DNA of 64,000 nucleotides from assembly GCA_013112585.1 (NCBI GenBank), contig JABFGH010000019.1:29406-93405 (forward strand), given 5' to 3'. Both the position numbers and the translations under genes were made by a program. This stretch comes from Ignavibacteriota bacterium (GTDB lineage Bacteria; Bacteroidota; Ignavibacteria; Ignavibacteriales; Melioribacteraceae). Positions 9,839 to 19,405 of this stretch are shown piece after piece; positions within the stretch are counted from its first letter, which is position 1, and each line of letters begins with the position of its first letter. Under the pieces are notes generated by a model that saw only the letters and a program-made list of their open reading frames with translations, was not told the DNA's origin and ran no database searches.

Positions 9839-11206
9839 ATGTTGAGAGAAAGAGTAAGAATATTAAATAAAGCCGATGAAGTAAAAGGACCAATAGTTTA
9901 TTGGATGCAGCGAGATCAGCGAGTTGATGATAATTGGGCTTTGATTGAAGCAGTTAATCTTGCCGAAAAAAATGATCAGCCGTTAATTGTTGTTTTCAAT
10001 CTCGTCAGCAAATTTTTAGAAGCAAGTTTACGTCAATATTCATTTATGATCGAAGGACTAAAAGAAGTTGAAGCTAAGCTAAGTAAGCTCAATATTCCCT
10101 TCAAACTTTTAATCGGCAAGCCGGCAAATGAATTGCTAAAATTTATTAAAGAAATTGATGCGGGAATTTTGGTAACTGATTTTAATCCCTTAAAAATAAT
10201 TAAGGTATGGAAAAATAAAGTTGCCGAAAAAATTGATATTCCATTTTATGAAGTTGACGCACATAATATTGTACCCTGCTGGGAGGCATCAGATAAATTA
10301 GAATATGCGGCATATACTATAAGACCTAAAATTAAAAAGCAGCTTGATAAATATTTAGATGATTTTCCTTCACTTAAAAAACTAAAATTAAAAGATGATT
10401 TTAATTTTAAAAAAGTTAATTGGAAAGAGGTATATGATAATCTTGAAATTGATAAAAGCATTAAACCCGTTGAGTGGATTAAGCCGGGTGAACAAGAAGC
10501 AAAAAAAATGCTGAAAGATTTTTTATCCAATAAGCTGCCTGCTTACGATGAGGAAAGAAATGATCCTAATAAAGAAGCACTTTCAAACTTATCGCCTTAC
10601 TTGCATTTCGGACAAATTTCTGCTCAGCGTGCAGCTTTAGAAGCACAGCCGTTTATTGAGCATAAAAACTCACAAGAATCATTTCTTGAAGAATTAATTA
10701 TACGAAGAGAATTGTCTGATAATTTTTGCCATTATAATAATGACTATGATAGTTTTGACGGTTTCCACGATTGGGCAAAGAAGACATTGAACGAACATCG
10801 GGATGACGAACGTGAGTATGTTTACACACAAGCACAATTTGAAAAAGCCGAAACACACGACCCGCTTTGGAATGCCGCACAAACTGAAATGGTTGAAACA
10901 GGTAAGATGCACGGCTACATGCGGATGTACTGGGCAAAGAAAATTTTGGAATGGACTAAAACTCCCGAAGAGGCTTTGAGCATTTGCATATACTTAAATG
11001 ATAAATATGAATTGGACGGACGTGATCCTAACGGATATGTTGGCGCTGCATGGTCTGTTGGCGGTGTGCATGATAGAGCATGGACAGAGAGACCGGTATT
11101 AGGGAAAATTAGATACATGAATTACAACGGCTGCAAAAGAAAATTTGATGTTAAATCCTACATAAAAAAATATATTCCAAAGAAACAAAACTCGTTGTTT
11201 GATTAA
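9839..11206 (+). CDS. phr: Class II cyclobutane pyrimidine dimer photolyase
   Basis: 455 residues. The N-terminal antenna domain starts GPIVYWMQRDQRVDDNWAL, diagnostic of class II photolyases; the C-terminal FAD domain includes KMHGYMRMYWAKKILEW and DGRDPNGYVGAAWSVGG, followed by DRAWTERPVLGKIRYMN. The length fits the family. Reaction: light-driven splitting of cyclobutane pyrimidine dimers using reduced FAD. It begins 3 nt after the TonB receptor stop, with a weak ribosome site, so translational coupling is possible. A symmetric terminator follows. This is a second photolyase-family gene, separate from the one at 25.2-26.7 kb. Confidence 0.93.
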   Translation: MLRERVRILNKADEVKGPIVYWMQRDQRVDDNWALIEAVNLAEKNDQPLIVVFNLVSKFLEASLRQYSFMIEGLKEVEAKLSKLNIPFKLLIGKPANELLKFIKEIDAGILVTDFNPLKIIKVWKNKVAEKIDIPFYEVDAHNIVPCWEASDKLEYAAYTIRPKIKKQLDKYLDDFPSLKKLKLKDDFNFKKVNWKEVYDNLEIDKSIKPVEWIKPGEQEAKKMLKDFLSNKLPAYDEERNDPNKEALSNLSPYLHFGQISAQRAALEAQPFIEHKNSQESFLEELIIRRELSDNFCHYNNDYDSFDGFHDWAKKTLNEHRDDEREYVYTQAQFEKAETHDPLWNAAQTEMVETGKMHGYMRMYWAKKILEWTKTPEEALSICIYLNDKYELDGRDPNGYVGAAWSVGGVHDRAWTERPVLGKIRYMNYNGCKRKFDVKSYIKKYIPKKQNSLFD

Positions 11207-11220
11207 CAAGTCTAACCCTC

Positions 11221-11253
11221 AAAAGCCCAACTTCTTTAAGAAGTAGGGCTTTT
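11221..11253. terminator. Symmetric terminator hairpin
   Basis: AAAAGCCC and ACTTCTT arms pair with AAGAAGT and GGGCTTTT around a short loop, 14 nt after the photolyase stop. The T-run on one side and A-run on the other mean it could work in both directions. Confidence 0.8.
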
Positions 11254-11370
11254 ACAAAGTATATAATAATTCCTAAAAATAATTAAATTGTCTTTAAGTA
11301 AATTTTGAATATTTTTCCTTTCAGTAAGAATTAATTTAATTATTCAGCCCAAAGCTTTAAGGTAAATTAA

Positions 11371-12231
11371 ATGCTATTCAATAATGAGTACTTACACTAT
11401 ACTTTTATAGTAATTGTTACACTTCTTGTTGCAGCGGTAATATCAAAAATACTGCGTGTAATCTTCGATAAGTTTATCAGTAAATCGTCAGTAAGTTTAA
11501 ATGTTGATGCAACAAACTATAATTTTTTAAAAAATGCACTTAACTCAATTGTTTATGTTATAGCGATTGTAATAATTTTTTATTCGATACCTGCATTAAA
11601 AGATTTAGGGCTTACACTTTTAGCCAGTGCAGGTATATTTGCAGCTATTTTAGGGTTCGCCTCACAGCAGGCATTTTCAAATATTGTAAGCGGAGTTTTT
11701 ATTGTTATGTTCAAACCGTTTAGAGTTGGAGATCAAATTAAAGTGAAAGAAGACCAAGGTATAATAGAGGATATAACTTTGCGGCATACAATTATTAGAA
11801 CATTTGAAAACAGAAGATTTATTATTCCGAATGCACTAATCAGTTCCGAGACAATTTTAAATTCAACAATTGCAGACCCGAATGTTTGTATATTTTTTGA
11901 AATTAGAATCAGTTATGATTCCAATGTAGATAAGGCTATTGAAATCATTCGAGAGGAAGCGGTAAAACATGCTAACTTAATTGATAGAAGGTCGGAAGAA
12001 GATAAAAGGGCAAACATACATCCTGTTACAGTTAGAATGTTAGGATATGATGATTCGGCAATTATACTTAGAGCTTATATATGGGCGGCAGATCCCATTA
12101 AGGGTTTTGTTATGAAATGCGATTTGTATAAATCGGTAAAAGAAAAATTTGATAAAGAAGGAATTGAAATTCCGCATTCTTACAGAACTCTGGTAATAAA
12201 AAATAAAACCAAAGAGGCACTTGATGATTAA
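11371..12231 (+). CDS. mscS: MscS-family small-conductance mechanosensitive channel
   Basis: 286 residues with three N-terminal membrane segments. The third, pore-lining segment is TLLASAGIFAAILGFASQQA, running into FSNIVSGVFIVMFKPFRVGD, the most conserved MscS signature. The cytosolic beta domain (DQIKVKEDQGIIEDI) and the alpha/beta C-terminal part follow. Role: a membrane-tension-gated channel that releases solutes on hypo-osmotic shock. The stop codon overlaps the start of the corA-like gene, so the two form an operon convergent with the TrkH/MgtE block. Confidence 0.92.
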   Translation: MLFNNEYLHYTFIVIVTLLVAAVISKILRVIFDKFISKSSVSLNVDATNYNFLKNALNSIVYVIAIVIIFYSIPALKDLGLTLLASAGIFAAILGFASQQAFSNIVSGVFIVMFKPFRVGDQIKVKEDQGIIEDITLRHTIIRTFENRRFIIPNALISSETILNSTIADPNVCIFFEIRISYDSNVDKAIEIIREEAVKHANLIDRRSEEDKRANIHPVTVRMLGYDDSAIILRAYIWAADPIKGFVMKCDLYKSVKEKFDKEGIEIPHSYRTLVIKNKTKEALDD

Positions 12232-13306
12232 GAAAATCAAAAAATTAACAAACATTAAAAAAATTCTGAGTCACAAAGTCGGCAATGCGCCGGGCAGCCT
12301 TGAGTATGTTGGCGAGTCAAAAATAAGCAAAGCTCAAATTGTTCTTCGTTCATATAGTGAAAGAGATTTTAATGAAGAAAATATTGAAGATGCTAAAACC
12401 ATTAAAAATAAAATAATAGAAGACCGTGTAAATTGGATTGAATGCACCGGGTTAAATGATACACAAACTATTCATGAAATAGGCAGTGCGTTTGATGTAC
12501 ATTCCATGCTGCTGGAAGATATTTTAAATACGCAGCACTTACCTAAGTTTGAAGAAAGTGAAAGCTACAATGCAATAATAATTAAAGCATTTGTGCCTGA
12601 TGCTGAAGGTAACTTTAGGAGGAATCATATTTGTCTTGTGCAGTCGGGTAACACAGTAATTCATTTTCAGGATTTTGAAACCGAAATTTTGAAAAATAAA
12701 ATTGAGCGAATTAAGCAATCAAAAGGAAGGGCGCGTAAACTTAATAGTGATTACCTTTTTTATATTCTATTAGATGCATTCGTTGATACTTACTATTTAA
12801 TTTTTGCTGATATAAATGAGCGTATTTCCGAACTTGAAGAGCAGCTTCTTGAATCCGCGGGTGATAACTTAATGGAAGATATTCATTCCTTGAAAAGGGA
12901 ATTGAACAGTATTAGAAAGAACCTCTTTCCGTTAGGAGAAGCACTTAACAATATAATTAACGACGAACATCAGTTTATTGCCGAAGACAACTTGATATTT
13001 TTTAGAGACATAAAAGATCACGTAAATCAGTTAGTAGAGTTTTATGTTATGTATAATGAAAACATTAAGGCATTGGTTGATTTGAACAACTCCAACTTAA
13101 ATAATAATATTAATGCAGTGATGAAAACACTAACCATTATTGCTACCATATTTATTCCTCTTACATTTATAGCAGGCTTATATGGAATGAATTTTAATTA
13201 CATGCCTGAATTACAATGGCAGTATGGTTACTTTGGTGCCTTAGGTGTTATGGTTATTGTTGGGGGACTAATGGTTCTTTACATGAAAAGGAAGAAGTGG
13301 TTTTGA
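12224..13306 (+). CDS. corA: CorA-type magnesium/cobalt transporter
   Basis: About 360 residues. A large acidic cytosolic domain precedes two C-terminal membrane helices; the first ends in the family's YGMNFNYMPE (GMN selectivity motif) and the protein ends in a basic tail, KRKKWF. The ATG at 12224 overlaps the mscS stop by 8 nt and is preceded by AGAGG. Known role: pentameric divalent-cation channel for Mg2+ (also Co2+ or Ni2+). A second Mg2+ transporter, MgtE, lies 2 kb away on the opposite strand. Confidence 0.92.
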   Translation: MIKKIKKLTNIKKILSHKVGNAPGSLEYVGESKISKAQIVLRSYSERDFNEENIEDAKTIKNKIIEDRVNWIECTGLNDTQTIHEIGSAFDVHSMLLEDILNTQHLPKFEESESYNAIIIKAFVPDAEGNFRRNHICLVQSGNTVIHFQDFETEILKNKIERIKQSKGRARKLNSDYLFYILLDAFVDTYYLIFADINERISELEEQLLESAGDNLMEDIHSLKRELNSIRKNLFPLGEALNNIINDEHQFIAEDNLIFFRDIKDHVNQLVEFYVMYNENIKALVDLNNSNLNNNINAVMKTLTIIATIFIPLTFIAGLYGMNFNYMPELQWQYGYFGALGVMVIVGGLMVLYMKRKKWF

Positions 13307-13393
13307 TAATTTCCCGAAGTTACTAACCGATACAATTATTTTACTAGCAGCAGTTTTTTTAATGAAAATTATTTTTATTCTCCATCATAAATT

Positions 13394-14836
13394 TCACTTC
13401 CAATTTTTCGGAATCAGAAAAATTATTAGTGCATAAATTTCCAACCTTCCTAGTATCATTGTAAAGCTTAAAAGCCATTTGCCTAACAAGGGAATATGAG
13501 AGTAATTATCGAATGAGCCGACAGTGGATAAACCGGGACCAACGTTACCCATTGATGCAGCAGCGGCAGAGAAGGCAGATAAAAGATCAACATTTAATAA
13601 TGTTAATATCATTGCAGTTAAGAGCACCACGATTACATAAATAATAATATATATAATTGATGATTCTATTACATTATCATCAACTTTTCGTTTTTCAAGA
13701 AAGACTGAAAAAACTGCATTGGGGTGCTGAATTTGTTTAATTTTACGAACAAGAGATTTGAAAAAAATTATTATGCGATCTGCTTTAATTCCGCCCGAAG
13801 TTGAGCCTGCGCATGCACATTGAAATGTAAGATATAAAATAATTAATTGTGCAAAAGGCGGATAAATTGAGGAATCTGCCGATGCAAATCCGCTTGATGT
13901 ACCTATCGATAAAACTTGAAATGCAGAATATCTTAATGCTTCTGCAAAGCTATTATAATTAGAATGATAAGTATTAAGTGAAACTAAGAGAATAGCAATA
14001 AGGTTAAACGCCAAATAATATTTTAGAACAGTTGATATTATTAAGTTTTTGAAATCTTTAAATAGCACTGAAAATAAAAGTAAAAAGTTCATACCTGCCA
14101 GCAGCATAAATACCATTATAACAATTTCTACAGCAAGATTGTTATATGCGGCTATACTAGTGTTTTTTGTGGAAAAGCCTCCGGTTGCAATGCTTGCAAA
14201 CGAATGATTAACAGCATCAAATAAACTTAATCCGCTTAACATTAATGCTATTGTTTCTAAAGCAGTAAGACCAATATAAATATAAACAATAACTCTAATA
14301 GCATCCTTGCTTCTCATTTTAAACTGACGTTGTGCGGCAGGGGAAATTTCGGAACGATATAATATTCCCGCTGCCGTTTGACCAATAGCAGGCATTATTG
14401 CAAGTACAAGAACAATTATTCCAATTCCACCAATCCAATGTGTTGAGCTTCTCCAAAACAATAAACCTTCGGGCAATGCCTCAATATTAGTAAGTATTGA
14501 TGATCCGGTTGTTGTAAAGCCCGATACACTTTCGAACCATGCATTTGTTATTGTAAACTCTCCTCCCCAAATAATGTAGGGTATCATTCCAATTGAGCAG
14601 GCAATCAGCCAGCCGGCAACAACAATAAAAATTCCTTCCAAATGCGAAATGGTTCTTGTAGGCGGAACAAAAATTATTGGAAAAATGCCAAAGAGAAAAG
14701 TAATAAGTGCAGAGTATGCAAGTGCTGAAAAACCTGCACCGTTATGAAAATATGATATTAACGCAGATATTATTAGAAACATTGAATTAAGTAATAAGAC
14801 CAGTCCTAAATATCTTAGTACAATATTTTTCCTCAT
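13394..14836 (-). CDS. trkH: TrkH/KtrB-family potassium uptake protein
   Basis: 480 residues, strongly hydrophobic, with four pore-like repeats recognisable as TTTGSSILTN, ATGGFSTKN, GTSSGFASAD and GNVGPGLS; these supply the selectivity-filter glycines of SKT transporters. Function: K+ uptake as a homodimer, normally gated by a TrkA/KtrA RCK protein. No trkA is seen in this window. The ATG overlaps the stop of the upstream HAMP-domain gene by 4 nt (ATGA), so the two are translationally coupled. Confidence 0.92.
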   Translation of the reverse strand: MRKNIVLRYLGLVLLLNSMFLIISALISYFHNGAGFSALAYSALITFLFGIFPIIFVPPTRTISHLEGIFIVVAGWLIACSIGMIPYIIWGGEFTITNAWFESVSGFTTTGSSILTNIEALPEGLLFWRSSTHWIGGIGIIVLVLAIMPAIGQTAAGILYRSEISPAAQRQFKMRSKDAIRVIVYIYIGLTALETIALMLSGLSLFDAVNHSFASIATGGFSTKNTSIAAYNNLAVEIVIMVFMLLAGMNFLLLFSVLFKDFKNLIISTVLKYYLAFNLIAILLVSLNTYHSNYNSFAEALRYSAFQVLSIGTSSGFASADSSIYPPFAQLIILYLTFQCACAGSTSGGIKADRIIIFFKSLVRKIKQIQHPNAVFSVFLEKRKVDDNVIESSIIYIIIYVIVVLLTAMILTLLNVDLLSAFSAAAASMGNVGPGLSTVGSFDNYSHIPLLGKWLLSFTMILGRLEIYALIIFLIPKNWK

Positions 14837-15597
14837 CGTTTGCTCTTTTCAAATTCAACATACGAGCTTAGTCTATATACTGCTTCGGTAAGTTTTGCAA
14901 TTTCATCTCGTGAATCAATATTGTATTCATAGGGCACTCTTTTTTCAATCAAATTATTAATTGCTGCTGTTGTTTTACTAATTGGATTGATAACATAAAA
15001 ATTAATAAAATAATTGAAGATGATTGTAAAGATAATTGCTGATAGCACAGCAACAATACCAGGAACAATTGCTCTTTCAGATTTTGATTGTATTGATATG
15101 GCTGCTTTGTACATTGCAGTATTATTAAGGTCTTCTATGTTTTCAATTAAATTTATTATTTCAATTAATAGAGGGTGACTTTGTGTCAAATACCACTCGT
15201 TTGGTTTTATGCTTTCTTTATTTGCAATTACTCCTTTCCAAAGCATTGAAAAATTGTTGTAAGCAATTTGAATTTTATTAAGGAATTCTTGCTCACCTTC
15301 AATTGTAATATTATTTTCGGCTCTCATAAATGCCTCTAAAAATACTTTGTCTGCTTTTACTAAAATATCTTTTGAATTTGGACTATGGTCTAAAAGCAGC
15401 ATGAGCATGCCGCTATCCTGTCTTTCTATTGACTCACGCATTAATTTTGCAGCCTTTATACTTTTATAGTTTTCGTCCAGAATATTACCGACACTTGTTC
15501 CCGCAGAATTGAGTTCAAGGATTGTCCATACCCCGGCAATTGTAAGCATAAGCGCAAGAATAATAAATCCAGATATTATTTTAATTCTTAATCCCAT
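14833..15597 (-). CDS. Membrane sensor-like protein with HAMP domain but no output domain
   Basis: 254 residues: an N-terminal membrane helix (IISGFIILALMLTIAG), a roughly 150-residue extracytoplasmic helical region resembling the four-helix-bundle sensor modules of kinases and chemoreceptors (KLMRESIERQDSGMLMLLL), a second membrane helix, then a HAMP domain (NPISKTTAAINNLIEKR to DEIAKLTEAVYRLS) and the stop about 10 residues later. No kinase, methyl-accepting or cyclase domain follows. GAGG precedes the ATG. Directly coupled to trkH, so a regulatory or accessory role for K+ uptake is a reasonable inference, but not shown. Confidence 0.75.
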   Translation of the reverse strand: MGLRIKIISGFIILALMLTIAGVWTILELNSAGTSVGNILDENYKSIKAAKLMRESIERQDSGMLMLLLDHSPNSKDILVKADKVFLEAFMRAENNITIEGEQEFLNKIQIAYNNFSMLWKGVIANKESIKPNEWYLTQSHPLLIEIINLIENIEDLNNTAMYKAAISIQSKSERAIVPGIVAVLSAIIFTIIFNYFINFYVINPISKTTAAINNLIEKRVPYEYNIDSRDEIAKLTEAVYRLSSYVEFEKSKR

Positions 15598-15617
15598 TTT
15601 AACCTCTGTTAAAAATT

Positions 15618-17003
15618 TTATTGAAGTAATAATAAACTAACGAGTCCAAAATAGATAAGCATTCCGCTGATATCTACGAGTGTGGTAAGTGCTGGACTTG
15701 CAACAACCGCCGGATCAGCATTAAATTTTTTGGCTATTATGGGCAGCAATGCACCCATTATAGTTGCGGTAAATACCTGAACAGCAAGTGCTAAACCAAT
15801 AACTAATGCAATATTCATTAAAGAAAATCCTTCGGGTATATCTTTTGAAGAAGTTAAAAAGACAACCTTTAAAATTGCTAATAGTCCTAAAACAAGCCCC
15901 AGCATTGCTGAAATTTTACTTTCTTTCCAAATTACTTTCAGCCAGTCTTTTACTGTAATTTCTCCTAAAGCTAATGCTCGTACAATTACTGTTGCCGATT
16001 GACTGCCGGAGTTTCCACCGGCGTCTGCCATCATAGGCATAAATAAAGCAACAATTATTACGGCTTGTAAAACTTCGGAATACTGATGTATTATTACCCC
16101 CGAAAGCAAACCCAATATTGCTAAACCTATTAACCAGTATGCTCTGTTTTTGAAATGCACCCAAACCGGTTTAGCTAAATATGAATACGCTTTATGTTCA
16201 CCTGTAATACCCATTAGCTTTTCTAAATCTTCCGTCTGCTCTTGCCTAAGAATATCAATTGCGTCATCATGTGTAACAATTCCTACTAATTGATTTTTAT
16301 GATTTACTACCGGTATTGCAATTAAATCATACTTTTCTATTTTTTTAGCTACAGATTCCTGGTCTTCAAAAACTTCGGCTGAGGCAAATTTTGTTTTCAT
16401 AATTTTTGTAACATTAGATTTTAATTCAGCTAATATCAAATCTTCTAAAAAGATAAACCCGACAAGGTGCATATCACTATCAACTACATATATGTAATAA
16501 ATAGTTTCTTTTGAAGGAGCATCTTTCCTAACTTTTTCAAGAGCCTCTTCCACACTTAAAGTGTCAACTATTGATGCAAAATTTGAAGACATTACCGAAC
16601 CGGCAGAGCCTTCCGGATATGAACTTAACTTAATAATATCATCCCTTGTTTTTTTCTCTAAATAAGGCAGCAGATTGTTTTGAGTTTTAGTTGATGAATT
16701 TTTAAACAAGTCGGCTCTATCATCCGGGGCAATAAATTTTAGAATATTTGATAATTCTCGAGGAGGCAGTTCTCTCGCTAATTCAATTTGTTTTTCTAAT
16801 GCTAATTTTGAAATTATTTTTGCTTCTGTTTCATTGGGTAAATAGCTCAAAATTTCTATAATCTCATTTACAGGAATAATAGCTAAAAAATCAGCTGCTT
16901 CAACATCCTGCATTTTACCAATTAATTCTGCAGCCGATTTGTAATTCATCTTTTCTAAAAAATTTGTAATTACTTTATCTTCTGTCATGCTTTCTTCTAT
17001 CAT
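15618..17003 (-). CDS. mgtE: MgtE magnesium transporter
   Basis: 461 residues in the standard MgtE order: an N-terminal MgtE_N superhelix (EILSYLPNETEAKIISKL), a CBS pair (residues about 130-255, MSSNFASIVDTLSVEEAL and AIPVVNHKNQLVGIVTHDD), a plug helix and five membrane helices with MADAGGNSGSQSATV, the conserved ion-pathway segment. Role: Mg2+ channel gated by intracellular Mg2+ through the N and CBS domains. An alternative ATG lies five codons downstream (16988). It sits 20 nt upstream of the HAMP-protein gene, in the same direction. Confidence 0.94.
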   Translation of the reverse strand: MIEESMTEDKVITNFLEKMNYKSAAELIGKMQDVEAADFLAIIPVNEIIEILSYLPNETEAKIISKLALEKQIELARELPPRELSNILKFIAPDDRADLFKNSSTKTQNNLLPYLEKKTRDDIIKLSSYPEGSAGSVMSSNFASIVDTLSVEEALEKVRKDAPSKETIYYIYVVDSDMHLVGFIFLEDLILAELKSNVTKIMKTKFASAEVFEDQESVAKKIEKYDLIAIPVVNHKNQLVGIVTHDDAIDILRQEQTEDLEKLMGITGEHKAYSYLAKPVWVHFKNRAYWLIGLAILGLLSGVIIHQYSEVLQAVIIVALFMPMMADAGGNSGSQSATVIVRALALGEITVKDWLKVIWKESKISAMLGLVLGLLAILKVVFLTSSKDIPEGFSLMNIALVIGLALAVQVFTATIMGALLPIIAKKFNADPAVVASPALTTLVDISGMLIYFGLVSLLLLQ

Positions 17004-17080
17004 AGTGTTTACCGTAAAAATTATTATTGCTGAACATTTAATAGTAAAAAATACAATAAGTGATATTTATTATTGAATTT

Positions 17081-18370
17081 CTAATTAAATTTTCTATCAC
17101 TAATTTTTCTATAAATAAACTCGAGTAATAATGCACCCAAAAAAACGAATAATGTTCCATAAATAATAAATCCGTTTGATTTAATTTGATAATAAAGAAG
17201 TGCTAAAAATACAGTGGAAAGAAGCAGAATATTAATAGATAATAACAGTTTATTTCCACCAACTTTTTTAAGAAGCTTGTAGTGTGAGATTAGAACAAAT
17301 ATATAGATTGTTGTAAAAATAATACTGACAATGGATGCAATACCAGCCATGTTCAGTAAAACAGAAAATGAAATACTTAAAGCCGCAGTAAGATATAAAC
17401 CCTCTTCGGATTTAAACCATACTTTCCGTTCAAAAAAATCGGGCAGTTCACCATCCTTTGCTAAAGAATATGAAATATTTGCACCGCCGTATAAAGTTGC
17501 ATTTAAAGCCGATGCTATAGAGAACAAGGCTCCGATAGAAATTAGGAGAAATCCGAAGTTACCCAAAAATGGTTTTGCCGCAATTGCAAGAGCATTCTCT
17601 TTAACATTTATAAGTTCATCAATTGAAATATTTCCTACAGCAGTTAAAGAAACTAAAAGATATATTAACATTGCTATGCTAATGCTTATATATATTGCTC
17701 TTGGAATATTTACCGAAGGATTTTTTATGTTTTCCGATGCATTGGTGATCAGACCAAAACCCATATATGAAAGAAAAAATATTACAGAAGCATGCAGCAT
17801 TCCATTTATGCCTTGGCTGTTTAATGACGGCGTTAAGTTTGCCGGTTTAACAGATAGAAGTCCAAATGCAGCAAAAAATAATAATATTAATATTTTAACC
17901 GATACTATATAAAACTCTATTTTGCCAACTGCTTTTGAACCAAAGAAATTTAGAACAGTAAAAAAAAGTACAACAAATATTTCTGCAATTGTCACATTAA
18001 CAGAATTAGTACTAAGGTTAAACAGAGGCAAAAAATATCCGCTAAATGCTTTTGCAAACATAGCAATTGAAACTACATACGTTAACCACAGCAGTACACT
18101 TAAGGTACCGGTAATTAAGTTATCACCGATGGCTTTTGTAATAAAAGTAATAGGACCGGCATTAGATATAAATTTTGTACCTAATTTTGAGTATGAATAT
18201 GCAACTGCGAAAGCATATAAGCCGGATAATAAAAATGCTTCGGGTAAATTTTGTCCGGCAATTTCTGCTCCAATTCCAAAAATAGAAAATATACTTGCAC
18301 CTATCATTGTGCCGACTGCCATTGATACCGCAGCAGAGAGACCCATTTTATTTTTCTTGTTTGTCTGCAT
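17081..18370 (-). CDS. APC-superfamily amino acid/polyamine permease
   Basis: 429 residues with about 12 membrane segments. The first helix has MAVGTMIGASIFSIFG, the APC substrate-binding break, and helix 6 is in the VIFFLSYMGFGLITNASENI region. The substrate cannot be inferred; in this block of cation transporters, amino acid or polyamine exchange for pH or osmotic balance is plausible. The start overlaps the stop of the upstream gene by one base (TGATG), so it is coupled to it. Confidence 0.88.
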   Translation of the reverse strand: MQTNKKNKMGLSAAVSMAVGTMIGASIFSIFGIGAEIAGQNLPEAFLLSGLYAFAVAYSYSKLGTKFISNAGPITFITKAIGDNLITGTLSVLLWLTYVVSIAMFAKAFSGYFLPLFNLSTNSVNVTIAEIFVVLFFTVLNFFGSKAVGKIEFYIVSVKILILLFFAAFGLLSVKPANLTPSLNSQGINGMLHASVIFFLSYMGFGLITNASENIKNPSVNIPRAIYISISIAMLIYLLVSLTAVGNISIDELINVKENALAIAAKPFLGNFGFLLISIGALFSIASALNATLYGGANISYSLAKDGELPDFFERKVWFKSEEGLYLTAALSISFSVLLNMAGIASIVSIIFTTIYIFVLISHYKLLKKVGGNKLLLSINILLLSTVFLALLYYQIKSNGFIIYGTLFVFLGALLLEFIYRKISDRKFN

Positions 18371-18795
18371 CAGTTTTTCTGTACTACAAAATTTTTGATT
18401 TCGTACGAAGCGGTTGATAGTTTTTCAGACTGATCAAAATAGTTTTCCAGTTCCCAGTAAAGCCATTGTTTCGATAAACTATTTAGTGATGCAATATTCC
18501 ACAGCCTCTTTAGTTCATTCAGTTGGAGGTTATCATCAGCCATGGCAATTTTTATGCTATCTCTTAAAAAAGCCTCTGCGAAAAGCACATGTGAAAATTT
18601 CGGCGGTTCAGCATACTTAAATTTAGTTTCGGTAATTCTACTAAATGCTTCTTCAATATGATGATCACTAAAACCTAAAATTGAACCAATGTCTTTTATC
18701 ATGCCGTACCTTTTTGAGGACATTTCATTTAATCTTATATTCAGAAGCACAATTCCTTTCAAGTAATTGTTTCGATCTTCCAAATTCATATTCAT
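18370..18795 (-). CDS. Small TerB-like helical protein, function unknown
   Basis: About 141 residues, all-helical. I prefer the ATG at 18795, which has TTTGGAG six bases upstream; a TTG at 18807 overlaps that ribosome site. The segment DSIKIAMADDNLQLNELKRLW resembles the tellurite-resistance TerB-like fold (an acidic helix pair after a D-D-x-L-x-x-x-E pattern), but the match is weak. Coupled to the downstream permease. No signal peptide or membrane segment, so probably cytosolic. Confidence 0.6.
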   Translation of the reverse strand: MNMNLEDRNNYLKGIVLLNIRLNEMSSKRYGMIKDIGSILGFSDHHIEEAFSRITETKFKYAEPPKFSHVLFAEAFLRDSIKIAMADDNLQLNELKRLWNIASLNSLSKQWLYWELENYFDQSEKLSTASYEIKNFVVQKN

Positions 18796-18841
18796 AATTA
18801 ACTCCAAATATTTTTCTTAGCCTATATATAATTGATTATGC

Positions 18842-19375
18842 TTATTCTCTGTTTTTTGACTGCCGGGTTAATCTGCTTAATTCTTTTTCAACTTCAACAG
18901 GAATTATAGGTTCTTTAATAAAATCATTCAATAAAAAGAGAAGATCAGCCGGGTCATCATAGATGTTTTTCTTTTTAAGTTCACTTAAAACATGATGAGC
19001 ACCAAGCCGAAAGTAAACGGATTGATACTTTATAGCTAATTCTTCGAGCAAAGGAATAAGACTAATAATACCGAGAGCAATTAATCCCTCTGCGGCAAGC
19101 CATCTAATATCAAACTCTTCATCATTTAGTGCTTTAAGCAGCAGCGGTATTCCTTCTTTATTTTTAATCTGTCCCACTGTTTTTACAGCTTCCCACCTTG
19201 TGGTTAAATCTTCGGAACTAATTAATTCTTCTAAATAAGCAATAGCGGGCGTTCCAATTTTTGCTAATAGATGCCTCGACTTTTTACGTTCAACACCATT
19301 TTTACTTGATAGATTTTTAATTAGTCCTCCAATAATACTTTTATGATTTATTTTATTTTTTGATGATGTTTTCAT
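18842..19375 (-). CDS. HEAT-repeat protein
   Basis: 177 residues with at least three HEAT/PBS-lyase-like helical repeats (TRWEAVKTVGQIKN, DIRWLAAEGLIALG, VYFRLGAHHVLSEL). No catalytic motif, signal or membrane segment; likely a protein-protein adaptor. It lies about 30 nt downstream of the H+-ATPase gene on the same strand and may be co-transcribed. A role as a partner of the ATPase or permease is a guess. Confidence 0.78.
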   Translation of the reverse strand: MKTSSKNKINHKSIIGGLIKNLSSKNGVERKKSRHLLAKIGTPAIAYLEELISSEDLTTRWEAVKTVGQIKNKEGIPLLLKALNDEEFDIRWLAAEGLIALGIISLIPLLEELAIKYQSVYFRLGAHHVLSELKKKNIYDDPADLLFLLNDFIKEPIIPVEVEKELSRLTRQSKNRE

Positions 19376-19405
19376 TTTTATTGTTATCTCCTTATTACTA
19401 GAAAA

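Noticed and set aside
17331..18398. Long plus-strand frames opposite the APC permease (193 and 158 residues)
   Set aside because: Antisense shadows of a gene with clear family motifs; no ribosome sites or domains.
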